40,446 nt of DNA, taken from the NCBI GenBank assembly GCA_028279305.1, contig JANQOA010000348.1:1-40446 (forward strand), read 5' to 3'. This document shows positions 27,844 to 36,856 of the stretch, piece by piece. Made by a program: the position numbers and the translations under genes. Numbering within the stretch: position 1 is the stretch's first letter; each line of letters opens with the position of its first letter. The notes beneath the pieces are model-generated. The model saw only the letters and a program-made list of their open reading frames with translations. It had not been told where the DNA came from and did not search any database. Source of the stretch: Pseudomonadales bacterium (GTDB lineage Bacteria; Pseudomonadota; Gammaproteobacteria; Pseudomonadales; Azotimanducaceae).

Positions 27844-28176
27844 TTACTTGAACGGCTCAGCGGACACAATCCAGATGCCCCCAAGTATCACCAGAATCCC
27901 CACAAACTTAACCACCGACAGCGGTTCTCCTATGCTCATGCCGAATAGTTGAGTGGCTATCATGAGGCTGCCGGCGGCGACGGGGAAAGCGACGGACAGC
28001 GGGTGCTCGCGAAGAATCCACAACCAGACGAGAAAACCCAGCCCGTACAATATTCCTCCCAGAATCAGCCTGCTGTTAAACCCCAATTCAGCTTGTTTCA
28101 ACAACAACAGGCCATAGCCGCTGACACCGGCATAAATCACCACCAGACCCAGCAACTTGAGGACGTCAGCGATCAT
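27844..28176 (-). CDS. SMR/EamA-like four-helix membrane protein, possible lipid-sugar flippase
   Basis: The 110-residue product is almost entirely four transmembrane helices, with P-L-S-V-A-F-P-V-A at the start of the third. That is characteristic of the SMR/EamA superfamily, including ArnE/ArnF-type flippases. It overlaps the upstream polyisoprenyl-phosphate glycosyltransferase gene by 11 bases, which strongly suggests a joint function. The GT2 would make an undecaprenyl-phosphate sugar and this protein would help carry it across the membrane, as GtrA does in Gtr systems. A drug-efflux role is less likely in this position. Confidence 0.82.
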   Translation of the reverse strand: MIADVLKLLGLVVIYAGVSGYGLLLLKQAELGFNSRLILGGILYGLGFLVWLWILREHPLSVAFPVAAGSLMIATQLFGMSIGEPLSVVKFVGILVILGGIWIVSAEPFK

Positions 28177-29176
28177 TGAGAAAGCGCCCGCTGGTTGATT
28201 CCGAGATCAGAAATCGCGGCCGCCCCTGCAAGGCTTCATGGATTCTTGAAACATAAAGGCCCATGGTGCCCAGCAATATAAACAACACTCCGAACAGCAA
28301 CGAGACAATACCCAGCGTTGACGCCCAGCCCGGTACCGTTATGCCTCTGAAATACTGAGCAATAACCCAACTCAGTTCCGCAAATGCCAGCAGACTGGTG
28401 AGAAAGCCAATGAATATGCCGATCTTCAAAGGCACGGTGGAAAAAGACACTATTGCACTGCCGGCAAAGCCCAGCATCCGCTTCAACGGATATTTAGTAG
28501 TGCCTGAGTGGCGGGGTTGCAGCCGGTAAGGCACCGTTAGAGTGCTGAAGCCCACCCAGGCCACAGCACCGCGAAAGAACATCCGCACATCGTTGAACAT
28601 CAATAGCGAATTGAGAACCTTTTTATCCATGAGCCGGAAGTCAGAGGTACCCTGGGTTAACCTTACCTCTGTCAGCCTGGAGAAAACATGGTAAAAAAAA
28701 TGTGAGCTTTTACGCTTGAACAACGAATTCTCACCAATGTCTACACGCTCCGTGTTAACAACGTCATATCCCAGGCGCCAGTTGGCCAGCAACTCCGGAA
28801 TCAGTTCGGGTGGATGCTGCAGATCGCCGTCCATGGTGATGACAACATCACCTTCGGTGTTAAACAAGCCGGCCAACAGCGCGTTTTGATGCCCGAAATT
28901 ACGGGACAGCCGCAGCGCCTTCAATTCCAGTACGTCCGCGGCCACGGCTACAACTTCAGCCCAGGTTGAGTCCGCACTGCCGTCGTCTACCAGAACAATT
29001 TCAAAGTCCGCTTCGTCCGCAAGCCGTTGAAACACTTCCTGCAGAGCACTAATCAGCGGCCTTATGTTGCCCTGTTCGTTGTAAACCGGGGCAACAACCG
29101 AAACCCTGGGGCGGGCCGTCTGCCGCTGATCCACCAACCTCTGGCGATTCTCTTCGTTTGCCGCGGCTTGTTTCAT
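28166..29176 (-). CDS. Polyisoprenyl-phosphate glycosyltransferase (GtrB/ArnC/DPM1-like GT2)
   Basis: The 336-residue protein has a GT2 domain with V-V-A-P-V-Y-N-E-Q-G-N-I, L-V-D-D-G-S and M-D-G-D-L-Q-H-P-P-E. A juxtamembrane domain (R-H-S-G-T-T-K-Y-P) and two C-terminal transmembrane helices (about 238-262 and 275-305) follow. This is the GtrB/ArnC/dolichyl-phosphate-mannose-synthase pattern: transfer of a sugar from a nucleotide to undecaprenyl phosphate. It overlaps the SMR-like gene by 11 bases and the fcl gene by 1 base. The product is probably used in the periplasm for side-chain glycosylation. Confidence 0.92.
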   Translation of the reverse strand: MKQAAANEENRQRLVDQRQTARPRVSVVAPVYNEQGNIRPLISALQEVFQRLADEADFEIVLVDDGSADSTWAEVVAVAADVLELKALRLSRNFGHQNALLAGLFNTEGDVVITMDGDLQHPPELIPELLANWRLGYDVVNTERVDIGENSLFKRKSSHFFYHVFSRLTEVRLTQGTSDFRLMDKKVLNSLLMFNDVRMFFRGAVAWVGFSTLTVPYRLQPRHSGTTKYPLKRMLGFAGSAIVSFSTVPLKIGIFIGFLTSLLAFAELSWVIAQYFRGITVPGWASTLGIVSLLFGVLFILLGTMGLYVSRIHEALQGRPRFLISESTSGRFLNDR

Positions 29177-30111
29177 TACCGCTCTTCCAGAAACGCCTGA
29201 TATGCAAGCCCCAAACCCGCTTTCAAATCTACCTCCGGTGCCCAGCCGAGGCTGCGAATAAGGCTGTTATCCATGAGTTTGCGCGGCGTACCGTCCGGTT
29301 TTGTGGTATCAAATTCAATCTCACCCTCAAAACCAACCGTCTCGCAGATCAACGTTGCCAATTCACTGATACTGACATCCGAGCCGGACCCTATATTTAC
29401 GTGCTCGTAGCCGCTGTAGTGTTCGGTGAGAAACAACAATGCTGCGGCGGCGTCGTCCGCATAGAGAAACTCCCGCCGCGGCTTGCCAGTACCCCAGATC
29501 GAAAGCGTCTGGCCGTTTTGCGCGGCTTCATGGGTTTTGCGCAGCAGCGCCGGTATGACATGGGACGATTGCAGGTCGTAGTTGTCGCCAATGCCATACA
29601 AGTTGCACGGCATCGCTGATATGTAATCCGCACCGTGCTGCTTTCGATATGCCTGGCACAGTTTAATGCCCGCGATTTTCGCCACCGCATACCATTCGTT
29701 AGTAGGCTCAAGCGCCCCGGTCAGCAACGCTGACTCGGATATAGGCTGATCCGCAAATTTCGGATATATACAGGACGAACCCAGAAAGACGAGTTTTTCG
29801 ACCCCGCTGCGAAATGCAGACTCGATAATGTTCAGCTCTATCTTCAGATTTTCCTGCAGAAAATCCACAGGGTGCGTGTCATTTGCAAGTATACCTCCCA
29901 CCTTGGCGGCAGCGAGATAGACTACTTCCGGCTTGTGCTCCAGGAACCAGTCCCCAACATCGTTCTGTACCGTAAGGTCTAATCTACTGCGGTCAATCCG
30001 TTGCAGTTCACAACCCTTGTGTTCGAGCTGCCGGCACAAAGCCGAACCAACCATGCCATTGTGACCGGCAACAAAAACCCGCCTGCCGGTAAAATAGTCA
30101 GTGGTCTGCAT
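29176..30111 (-). CDS. fcl: GDP-L-fucose synthase
   Basis: Fcl (WcaG) epimerises and reduces GDP-4-keto-6-deoxy-D-mannose to GDP-L-fucose with NADPH. The 311-residue extended SDR has the cofactor loop G-H-N-G-M-V-G (16-22), L-A-A-A-K-V-G-G, the family hallmark S-S-C-I-Y-P (112-117) and the catalytic Tyr141/Lys145 in Y-A-V-A-K. It directly follows gmd with a 14-base overlap, completing the pathway from GDP-mannose. The mannose-side genes (manB, manC) are not in the window. Confidence 0.97.
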   Translation of the reverse strand: MQTTDYFTGRRVFVAGHNGMVGSALCRQLEHKGCELQRIDRSRLDLTVQNDVGDWFLEHKPEVVYLAAAKVGGILANDTHPVDFLQENLKIELNIIESAFRSGVEKLVFLGSSCIYPKFADQPISESALLTGALEPTNEWYAVAKIAGIKLCQAYRKQHGADYISAMPCNLYGIGDNYDLQSSHVIPALLRKTHEAAQNGQTLSIWGTGKPRREFLYADDAAAALLFLTEHYSGYEHVNIGSGSDVSISELATLICETVGFEGEIEFDTTKPDGTPRKLMDNSLIRSLGWAPEVDLKAGLGLAYQAFLEER

Positions 30112-31153
30112 ACGCTTTCAGGTCCTCAGCTACCATTTCTTCCAACATTTCCTGCAAGCCCACGGTCGACTGCCAGCCCAGCTTTTCCCGTGCCTTTGTG
30201 GGGTCGCCCACCAACAGGTCGACCTCCGCAGGCCGATAGTACCTTGGGTCCACTTCCACCAGGACCTTGCCGCTGGCCGCGTCTACACCGACTTCATCCG
30301 CTCCGCTTCCCCGCCATTCGATTTCAATCGCTGTTTGCCTGAACGCGCGCGTGATAAATTCCCTTACTGAATGGGTTTCACCCGTGGCCAGCACATAGTC
30401 ATCCGGCTCCTCCTGTTGCAGGATACGCCACATGCCTTCCACATAGTCTCTAGCGTGACCCCAGTCGCGCTTGGCATCCAGATTGCCGATATACAACTTT
30501 TCCTGCTTCCCCAGGCTTATGCCCGCCACCGCCCGGGTAATTTTCCTGGTCACAAAGGTCTCACCCCGCAGGGGGCTTTCATGATTAAACAGGATTCCAT
30601 TGGAGGCGTGCAGCCCGTATGCTTCACGATAGTTAATTGTTATCCAATACCCGTAGAGCTTGGCTACGCCGTAGGGAGAGCGCGGATAAAAAGGAGTGGT
30701 TTCGGACTGAGGTACTTCCTGCACTAAACCAAAAAGCTCCGATGTAGACGCCTGGTAGAATCTGCACACATCCTGCATGCCTAGAATGCGAATCGCTTCC
30801 AGCAGCCTGAGCACGCCCAAGGCATCCGAATTGGCGGTATATTCCGGCGTCTCAAAACTCACTTGAACGTGGCTCTGCGCACCTAGATTGTATATCTCAG
30901 AGGGTTTAACCTCCTGAATGATGCGGATCAGATTGGTGCTGTCTGTGAGGTCTCCGTAGTGTAGATGGAAGCTGGCGTTATCAACATGGGGATCTTCATA
31001 TATATCTTCAATTCGGCCCGTGTTAAACGAACTGGACCGCCGTTTGACACCGTGCACGATGTAACCTTTCTCCAGCAGCAGGCGTGATAAATAAGCCCCA
31101 TCCTGCCCGGTTACCCCAGTTATAAGCGCCTTGCGGCCCTGTGTATCGACCAT
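30098..31153 (-). CDS. gmd: GDP-mannose 4,6-dehydratase
   Basis: Gmd converts GDP-D-mannose to GDP-4-keto-6-deoxy-D-mannose, the precursor of GDP-fucose (or of rhamnose and perosamine derivatives in other loci). The 351-residue product has G-V-T-G-Q-D-G (13-19), the Gmd-specific K-R-R-S-S-S-F-N-T-x-R-I, S-T-S-E-L-F-G (136-142) and Tyr161/Lys165 in Y-G-V-A-K. The ATG at 31153 is chosen over the upstream ATG at 31201 because TAGGAG lies just before it and the family N-terminus begins there. The gene pairs with fcl, so L-fucose is the expected product. Confidence 0.97.
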   Translation of the reverse strand: MVDTQGRKALITGVTGQDGAYLSRLLLEKGYIVHGVKRRSSSFNTGRIEDIYEDPHVDNASFHLHYGDLTDSTNLIRIIQEVKPSEIYNLGAQSHVQVSFETPEYTANSDALGVLRLLEAIRILGMQDVCRFYQASTSELFGLVQEVPQSETTPFYPRSPYGVAKLYGYWITINYREAYGLHASNGILFNHESPLRGETFVTRKITRAVAGISLGKQEKLYIGNLDAKRDWGHARDYVEGMWRILQQEEPDDYVLATGETHSVREFITRAFRQTAIEIEWRGSGADEVGVDAASGKVLVEVDPRYYRPAEVDLLVGDPTKAREKLGWQSTVGLQEMLEEMVAEDLKAYADH

Positions 31154-31222
31154 GTTACTCCTACCCGACCGATTGATGTTTGCAAGTACGGCCACAACCA
31201 AAAGCCGCCCGCGCGAAACTGG

Positions 31223-32107
31223 TTACCAACCTTTTCCCCGTTCCTGGCGCGAGGCAAAATTCCAGTTGTAGGTATTTATCGTTTCCTTATCAAACAGAAC
31301 GTACAGGACACGCAGTGCCGCATGGAAAACGTAACGCCCGAACCCCTGTGTCGGCTCATCGTGATCATAATAACCACGCAAATCAAAAGTCCGGTAAAGG
31401 AAAGCGTAAGCCCAGGCAACGGTGCCGCGAAACGGGCCGTAGCGGCGTACAATCTGGTACATCTCGCGGACGATCTTACGCCCCCCGGTTGAGGTGAGGT
31501 TAGAGTCGGAAAAGTAATAAACCGACAATGGTGTTTCTATTGAATGCGCGGTGACTCCCTGCTTGTGCATCCGGCACCAATACTCCCAATCGAAAGCATA
31601 CTTGAGTTTTTCTGAAAGCGGTCCAACCTGGTGATGTACTTCCTTGCGCCAAAACGTGGACGGCTGTTCGATGGTATTTTTTAAGACCAGCTTTTCGAAA
31701 AAATCCGGCTCCGGCACAGTTGTATATTCGCTGCCGTCATCGAAACGGCGGACGCAGCCGCCGGTGAGCACCTGCACTTTCGGGTGTTGCACAAAATAAT
31801 CGCCAACGCACTTCAACGCGCCCGGACATAACTCATCGTCAGCACAAAGCCAACCGTAGATATCTCCGCTCGCCACCGCCAGCCCTTTGTTCAGCGCCTG
31901 TGCCTGGCAATCGTCTTTTTCACTGACCAGATGTTGAATCCGGGCGCTGTATTCCTGCAGCACCTCCACGGTACCGTCGTCACTCGCCCCATCAATGCAG
32001 ATCAATTCAACATTGGGATAGTCTTGGGAGAGGATTGAATCGAGAGTTCGCCTTATCGTGTCTACCGCATTGTAGCTGGGTACAACTAGAGAAATTTTTG
32101 GTAACAC
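31223..32107 (-). CDS. GT2-family glycosyltransferase
   Basis: The 294-residue GT2 protein has S-L-V-V-P-S-Y-N, C-I-D-G-A-S-D-D-G and W-L-C-A-D-D-E. It also has a WcaA/WfgS-like acceptor region with K-Y-A-F-D-W-E-Y-W, where the Asp-Trp-Glu probably provides the base. There is no transmembrane helix. It lies 69 bases upstream of gmd in the same direction and may transfer fucose or another residue of the repeat unit; the donor is a guess. Confidence 0.92.
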   Translation of the reverse strand: MLPKISLVVPSYNAVDTIRRTLDSILSQDYPNVELICIDGASDDGTVEVLQEYSARIQHLVSEKDDCQAQALNKGLAVASGDIYGWLCADDELCPGALKCVGDYFVQHPKVQVLTGGCVRRFDDGSEYTTVPEPDFFEKLVLKNTIEQPSTFWRKEVHHQVGPLSEKLKYAFDWEYWCRMHKQGVTAHSIETPLSVYYFSDSNLTSTGGRKIVREMYQIVRRYGPFRGTVAWAYAFLYRTFDLRGYYDHDEPTQGFGRYVFHAALRVLYVLFDKETINTYNWNFASRQERGKGW

Positions 32108-32183
32108 GAACTAATTCCGACCCCGAATCGAGCGGCGCTTATTATAGAGATATTGCCTGTCCAAGTCTGTCGAATTTCCAAAG

Positions 32184-33380
32184 TCAGCTGTTCTCGTCCG
32201 CCAAGGCCCGGGGCCGGGTCCAGCTCAATCCCATGGCCACGGCTACAGGCAGCCAGATGAGAAACCAACTGGAGCCTACTTTGTCGACTAACTCATGGCC
32301 GTCAAGTAGGTGGGCAGAAAGCGCAGTGACAAAAATGCCAAGCGCCAGCTTGGCGTCCCCACTATCGTAGTTTGCCAACAGCGTTTTTATCGCGCTCAAC
32401 AGAACCATCAAATACAGACCCAAGGCTATCAACCCTCCCTGATGGACCATGGAAAGGTACATCGAGTGGGGATGCTGCATCAGATATGCGCCGACTACCA
32501 CATCGTCCGAAGTGAGAATACCGCGGCCCGCAATCATATGGCCCTGCAACCGGTTAAGGGTTTCGCTCCAGACCTCAAGCCTGAAACTGTCCCCGCGCGG
32601 CAAAATCAGATCCCGCAGCGGATCGCTGAGGATGCCCAGCATCAACACCATTGCCACCAGCAGACCGCCCGCAGCCAGCGCTGCGACAAATTGCTTCACA
32701 TCGCGCACCCGGTGCGCCAACACGAAGGCCATTACACCAAGTGTCACACTCACCCAGGCATTGCGTGAATCCGACAATATGATGCTCAGGACAATCATCG
32801 CACAAGCAACATAAGCGGCTGTACGTTTGATGCCGGGTTGGGTCTGCATCACGTAGCGCATCACAAACAGCAGCGAAACCCCGTAGACCAACGCTGCAAT
32901 CACATGGGTGTCAAGTTGACCCATACCATTCAACCGGCTGTCTTCAGGCTGTGTAAGCAGAAAGTTGATTAGCGCCACTAACACCGCGCTGGCGCCGACC
33001 AAGGTCATGGCGCTGACCATCCAGCGTTGCAACTGACCGCGGAACTGGCATTCAGCAACGGCGACAATGAAGAAGAGTACCAGTACTACCCTTACCCACA
33101 CCGACGAGGCATCACGCAGGTCAAATTCCTGCGACCAGAAGGTGCTGGCCGCCAACCATAAAAGCAGCGCGACGGTCCAACGCAGCAAACCCACAGAAAA
33201 AACGTCTTTCCAGTGTGGATAGGTGGCAAACATAAGCAACGCGAGGAAATAGGACGGATAACTCGCCCGGCTTTGGGAAGGCAGGATCAACACTGCGACA
33301 AAGCTGGACACGATCAGCAGCGCCATCCATTGGATACGGTCGCCTACCAGCACTGTCGATTTTACGCGGTCCAGAAGCAT
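32184..33380 (-). CDS. O-antigen ligase/polymerase-superfamily membrane protein (WaaL-like)
   Basis: The 398-residue protein has about ten to twelve transmembrane helices and a large periplasmic loop. The conserved H-P-H-S-M-Y-L-S-M-V-H-Q-G-G segment (about residues 309-322) is the Wzy_C superfamily signature shared by WaaL ligases and some Wzy polymerases. Because the locus has an ABC exporter, which normally goes with cytoplasmic polymerisation, a ligase joining the exported glycan to lipid A-core is the more likely role. Polymerase activity cannot be excluded. The start is ATG at 33380. Confidence 0.85.
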   Translation of the reverse strand: MLLDRVKSTVLVGDRIQWMALLIVSSFVAVLILPSQSRASYPSYFLALLMFATYPHWKDVFSVGLLRWTVALLLWLAASTFWSQEFDLRDASSVWVRVVLVLFFIVAVAECQFRGQLQRWMVSAMTLVGASAVLVALINFLLTQPEDSRLNGMGQLDTHVIAALVYGVSLLFVMRYVMQTQPGIKRTAAYVACAMIVLSIILSDSRNAWVSVTLGVMAFVLAHRVRDVKQFVAALAAGGLLVAMVLMLGILSDPLRDLILPRGDSFRLEVWSETLNRLQGHMIAGRGILTSDDVVVGAYLMQHPHSMYLSMVHQGGLIALGLYLMVLLSAIKTLLANYDSGDAKLALGIFVTALSAHLLDGHELVDKVGSSWFLIWLPVAVAMGLSWTRPRALADENS

Positions 33381-33497
33381 CCACCTAGTGTACCGAAACC
33401 CGGAGAAAATATACTCCAGGTGATTCTCAAGCCGGCTCTGAACCGAGCCGTTGTACGCTGCGGCCCGAGGGCCTTAACTCATCCGTGCCGCAATCAC

Positions 33498-34436
33498 TCA
33501 GCGCGTAACAAACCAAACCGAAAAACCGGCAGCTTCCAGGGCGCTTCTGACCACCGGAATTCTGTCTTCGCGGCGCAGGTCAAGATCGATGGACACAATC
33601 CGGTGGCTGCTGGAGAACAAACCTACTACCAGAGAAAGATATTCCCGCAGTGCGTCTATATCGTCTTCGAGCAGCCTGAAGAAGTTACCGGTATCTTCCG
33701 CGGTTGCGCTACCAAGAATTTTAGACAGACGTTCGGTGTATTGGGTTGACCCCAGCTTGCCCCGTGCCTGGAACAAGTTGAAATAGAGATAATCGCTGGA
33801 AAAATGTGCCCCCGGTTGCAGCATCTGCAGGTTCCGCGCCAGCGTGGTCTTGCCAGCCTGGCTGTGACCAAGAATGACCAGCAGCGTCTGCTGCAGTGGA
33901 GACAAACGGAATATTCGGGTCACGCAATGCGCATTTGATTCATCACGCACCCGCAGCAAAGGCCGTACGGCAAAGTCCTGTAATAAACTATTGTACAAAT
34001 ACGGGGAAGAGGGCAATGCTCCTTCGGGGGTCAGCAGAATCGAGTTATAAACATCCCAATCGGTTTGCACCACGCCGGTGCGCAGGACCACAAAGCACAC
34101 CCCGGACGTGCCCAAAATTCTCCCCAGTGCCGCCGTCAACGCTGACACATCACTGACGTTATCGAAACGTTCCATCTGCCGGGGGTCTACAAAGGCGTAG
34201 TCGAGGGTGCCTTGATATTCAAGGATATCCACAAGCTGTGGATTCTGATCAGCTTGAAAGACTAGTTCCGCACCCTGACCCCGAAGATAGTCCGCCAAAC
34301 CGGATTGTTCTGCCGCAAACAGCGCTACGGATTTACCCTGAAACTCATACCATTGCAGATCCACCCCAAGAAAACTGGCGTCCGCAGCCTCATCGGAAAA
34401 CTCCACCCCGGCTTCTAACCGCTTGCGAATACTCAT
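33498..34436 (-). CDS. Unrecognised protein with P-loop (possible kinase) domain
   Basis: I do not recognise a family. The 312-residue product has an N-terminal half (about 30-125) with alternating strands and helices that looks like a methyltransferase core without a Gly-rich SAM loop. The C-terminal half has a Walker A motif G-H-S-Q-A-G-K-T (190-197), a S-S-D-Y region and S-I-D-L-D-L, as in small P-loop kinases of the APS/gluconate-kinase type. It starts one base after the stop of the methyltransferase gene, so the two are tightly coupled. The upstream ATG at 34526 would add 30 residues lying within that gene, so 34436 is preferred. Phosphorylation of the glycan or its precursor is one possible role. 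Confidence 0.7.
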   Translation of the reverse strand: MSIRKRLEAGVEFSDEAADASFLGVDLQWYEFQGKSVALFAAEQSGLADYLRGQGAELVFQADQNPQLVDILEYQGTLDYAFVDPRQMERFDNVSDVSALTAALGRILGTSGVCFVVLRTGVVQTDWDVYNSILLTPEGALPSSPYLYNSLLQDFAVRPLLRVRDESNAHCVTRIFRLSPLQQTLLVILGHSQAGKTTLARNLQMLQPGAHFSSDYLYFNLFQARGKLGSTQYTERLSKILGSATAEDTGNFFRLLEDDIDALREYLSLVVGLFSSSHRIVSIDLDLRREDRIPVVRSALEAAGFSVWFVTR

Positions 34437-34437
34437 C

Positions 34438-35352
34438 TTAATCCGACGCAGTAATTTCAATGCCCAAACTACCAGCGCGTTCGACAAATTCACCGTAGCC
34501 GCTGATACTATCAGGCCACCTAACAATCAGTCTGTGCGAATGATTGCCCAACGATTCACGTATGTCGGCGACAAATTGGCCGCTGAGCTCCTCATTGGCA
34601 AACAACCGGGACAAGCCCTTTTTCAGATTTTTACCCAACAACCGGACATACCTGCTGCCCGGCTGCGCATCCACGATTGTGTCCGCCGACAGGGCCACAG
34701 CTGCCGCATACTCCACCAGATCCAACTTGTGCGCTTCAGGCCTGGGCTCAACCTCGGCCCCGGGCTCAGCGTGGATTACAAAACGATGCAGAGGATCCCC
34801 GCCTTGACTGATACTCGGAGATATCGAAGAAATGGCAAAACCACGCAACATGTGGTGACGCAAATAACCATTCGACAGGTGCAGGCACTTATCGCCGACT
34901 TCCCGCCATACCGGTATTCTGATATCCGTGTACAGATCATCCCGGCCGCCAAACAGACCCCCTTCTAATATCAACAAACCGCCCGGGGTCAGGCACCCCC
35001 GAACATTTTGCGCTAACGCCACCGGATCTTTGGCGTAATGGATCGCTGACAGGCAGATCGCCACATCAAATTCTCCATCCGGAAACCGATCCCAGCCTGT
35101 GTCCACAAAATCGAGCTGCGGATAACGTTGCCGGGCAATTTCTATGATGCGGCTGCTGTTATCCACGCCAAGTGTATAAGCAGCGCCTGCCTGCTTGGCA
35201 TAATTACAAAAAAAGCCGGAGTTGCAGCCCAGATCCAGAAATCGCTTGTTCCGCAGATCCGGCAGGCGGATGGCTTCAAGCTTGCTGGAGCTATCCGACC
35301 CTCCCTTTGCATCACCGTAATCCTGATATACCAGGTTGGTTTCTTCACCCAT
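34438..35352 (-). CDS. SAM-dependent methyltransferase next to the O-antigen exporter
   Basis: The 304-residue protein has a clear class I methyltransferase core: F-L-D-L-G-C-N-S-G-F-F at 38-48, V-D-N-S at about 63-66, A-I-C-L-S-A-I-H-Y at about 98-106 and L-T-P-G-G at about 121-125. About 100 further residues follow with no recognisable motif. It sits 11 bases downstream of wzt and one base upstream of the P-loop protein gene. This suggests a glycan-end modification unit working with the exporter. It could equally methylate an internal sugar. Confidence 0.87.
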   Translation of the reverse strand: MGEETNLVYQDYGDAKGGSDSSSKLEAIRLPDLRNKRFLDLGCNSGFFCNYAKQAGAAYTLGVDNSSRIIEIARQRYPQLDFVDTGWDRFPDGEFDVAICLSAIHYAKDPVALAQNVRGCLTPGGLLILEGGLFGGRDDLYTDIRIPVWREVGDKCLHLSNGYLRHHMLRGFAISSISPSISQGGDPLHRFVIHAEPGAEVEPRPEAHKLDLVEYAAAVALSADTIVDAQPGSRYVRLLGKNLKKGLSRLFANEELSGQFVADIRESLGNHSHRLIVRWPDSISGYGEFVERAGSLGIEITASD

Positions 35353-35363
35353 TCCCTATTTCC

Positions 35364-36128
35364 CTATTTACATTGCAACGTGCGTTCGCGATATTCCGGC
35401 AGTACATCGCCAAGCTTGCCGAACCCCATCAACCGGCCCCGATCCAACCACAAGGCGTGGCTGCAATACTGTTTTAGAATATCCGGCGAGTGGCTGGCAA
35501 GCACAACCACGCCCGAACCTTCTATTAAATGGTGCATACGATCACGTGCCTTACTCACAAAGCTGTGGTCGCCGGTACCAAAAATTTCATCAATCAGCAG
35601 GATTTCAGGATTGGCCGCTGACGCCACTCCAAACCCGATTCGGGTTCGCATGCCCGCTGAATAGGTACGGATGGGCAATTGCATGAACTCACCCAACTCG
35701 CTGAACTGCGCCACATCTTTTATCAACTCCGGGATCTTTTTGTAAGGAATACCCAGAAGCAGGCTCATCAGCCGGACGTTCTCCTCTCCGGTTGCGTTCT
35801 GGTTCATCCCTAACTGATTGGTAAACAGTGTAGTGACACGGCCGTTCGTATGCACCTCACCGGAAGTTGGCTGATAAATCCCAGCAAGCACACGCAACAG
35901 CGTGCTTTTACCGGCACCGTTTAAGCCCAGGATGCCGATACACATACCAGGATCTGCGCTGAAGCTGACCTCGTGCAAAACACGCACCCGGGCAGCGCGG
36001 CCCCGCCGCCGTACTACTTCTCCCCCCACATGTTGCTCCGCCGTTGTGCTGATCTGCCCGGGAGACCTGGCCGGCAGCTCCAGGCTTGCCGACTTCAACT
36101 CGATCATGGGCGCGGTGCTCACAGCCAT
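35364..36128 (-). CDS. wzt: Polysaccharide ABC transporter ATP-binding protein (Wzt/KpsT type)
   Basis: The 254-residue ATPase powers export of the undecaprenyl-linked polysaccharide. Walker A G-L-N-G-A-G-K-S (68-75), signature Y-S-A-G-M (156-160), Walker B I-L-L-I-D-E (176-181) and the switch S-H-S are all present. The protein ends soon after the nucleotide-binding domain, so it lacks the C-terminal carbohydrate-binding domain of the E. coli O8/O9a Wzt proteins. The N-terminus carries about 40 extra residues before the usual first strand. The ATG at 36128 overlaps the wzm 3' end by 10 bases; a start at 36107 is possible. Confidence 0.95.
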   Translation of the reverse strand: MAVSTAPMIELKSASLELPARSPGQISTTAEQHVGGEVVRRRGRAARVRVLHEVSFSADPGMCIGILGLNGAGKSTLLRVLAGIYQPTSGEVHTNGRVTTLFTNQLGMNQNATGEENVRLMSLLLGIPYKKIPELIKDVAQFSELGEFMQLPIRTYSAGMRTRIGFGVASAANPEILLIDEIFGTGDHSFVSKARDRMHHLIEGSGVVVLASHSPDILKQYCSHALWLDRGRLMGFGKLGDVLPEYRERTLQCK

Positions 36129-36856
36129 AAGGGTAGCCGCCTGCCGAAATAGGTCAGCAATAGATAGGCCGTTACCGTCCCGCCAGCCAGAAACAGCATG
36201 TTCAGCTGCCAGACAAACCAATCAGGAGATATCCCGAGCAACGGCGCTCTGGCCAACTCCAACACATAGTAGAAAGGATTGAACTGTACAACCAGGCTCT
36301 GAATCCGGTCTTCTCCCGGAATCCAGAACACGGGGGTCAGAAAAAACAAAAATCTCATTGCGACAGAAATAAAATGCTCAGCGTCGCGGATGTATGTTGT
36401 CAGGAATGCGGTAATAACAATTATAGGTATACCCATCAACAACAGCGTAATCAGTGCCGTAAACGCCGTCAAAACTAACACATCGGTTAACACGCCGAGA
36501 TAAACTGCCACGGGCACAAATACGGCCAGTTGAAAAAAGAAACGGATTGAGATGTTGGTCCATAAACGCAAAACGTGAGAGAGGGGGCGCGTCACCAGAT
36601 TAAGTATTAACCCGGCATTGGACACAAATACCGTTGCACCTAACGTGACGCAATTGCTGACGAAGTTCCATATGGCCAGCCCGACCACCAGATACAGAAC
36701 GTAGTCACCACCGCCGTAGATCGGCCGGAACACGAATGCCAGGCCTATTGCCCATACTGCAAGTTGAATTGATTGCCAAACGGGGCCGATAAAGGTTCTT
36801 CGGTAAGCAAGTATCAGGTCGTACCAACCCAACCGAATCCAATTGAAACCAGTCAT
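36119..36856 (-). CDS. wzm: Polysaccharide ABC-2 transporter permease (Wzm)
   Basis: The 245-residue permease has six hydrophobic segments and the ABC-2 O-antigen export signature near the start (Y-R-R-T-F-I-G-P-V-W). The segments F-F-L-T-P-V-F-W-I-P and F-N-P-F-Y-Y-V-L-E follow near the end. It forms the transmembrane channel of the Wzm-Wzt exporter. The ATG at 36856 is preferred; a TTG at 36889 would add 11 residues without family-like sequence. Neither has a strong Shine-Dalgarno. It is the first gene of the minus-strand wzm-wzt-methyltransferase-P-loop run. Confidence 0.94.
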   Translation of the reverse strand: MTGFNWIRLGWYDLILAYRRTFIGPVWQSIQLAVWAIGLAFVFRPIYGGGDYVLYLVVGLAIWNFVSNCVTLGATVFVSNAGLILNLVTRPLSHVLRLWTNISIRFFFQLAVFVPVAVYLGVLTDVLVLTAFTALITLLLMGIPIIVITAFLTTYIRDAEHFISVAMRFLFFLTPVFWIPGEDRIQSLVVQFNPFYYVLELARAPLLGISPDWFVWQLNMLFLAGGTVTAYLLLTYFGRRLPLWL

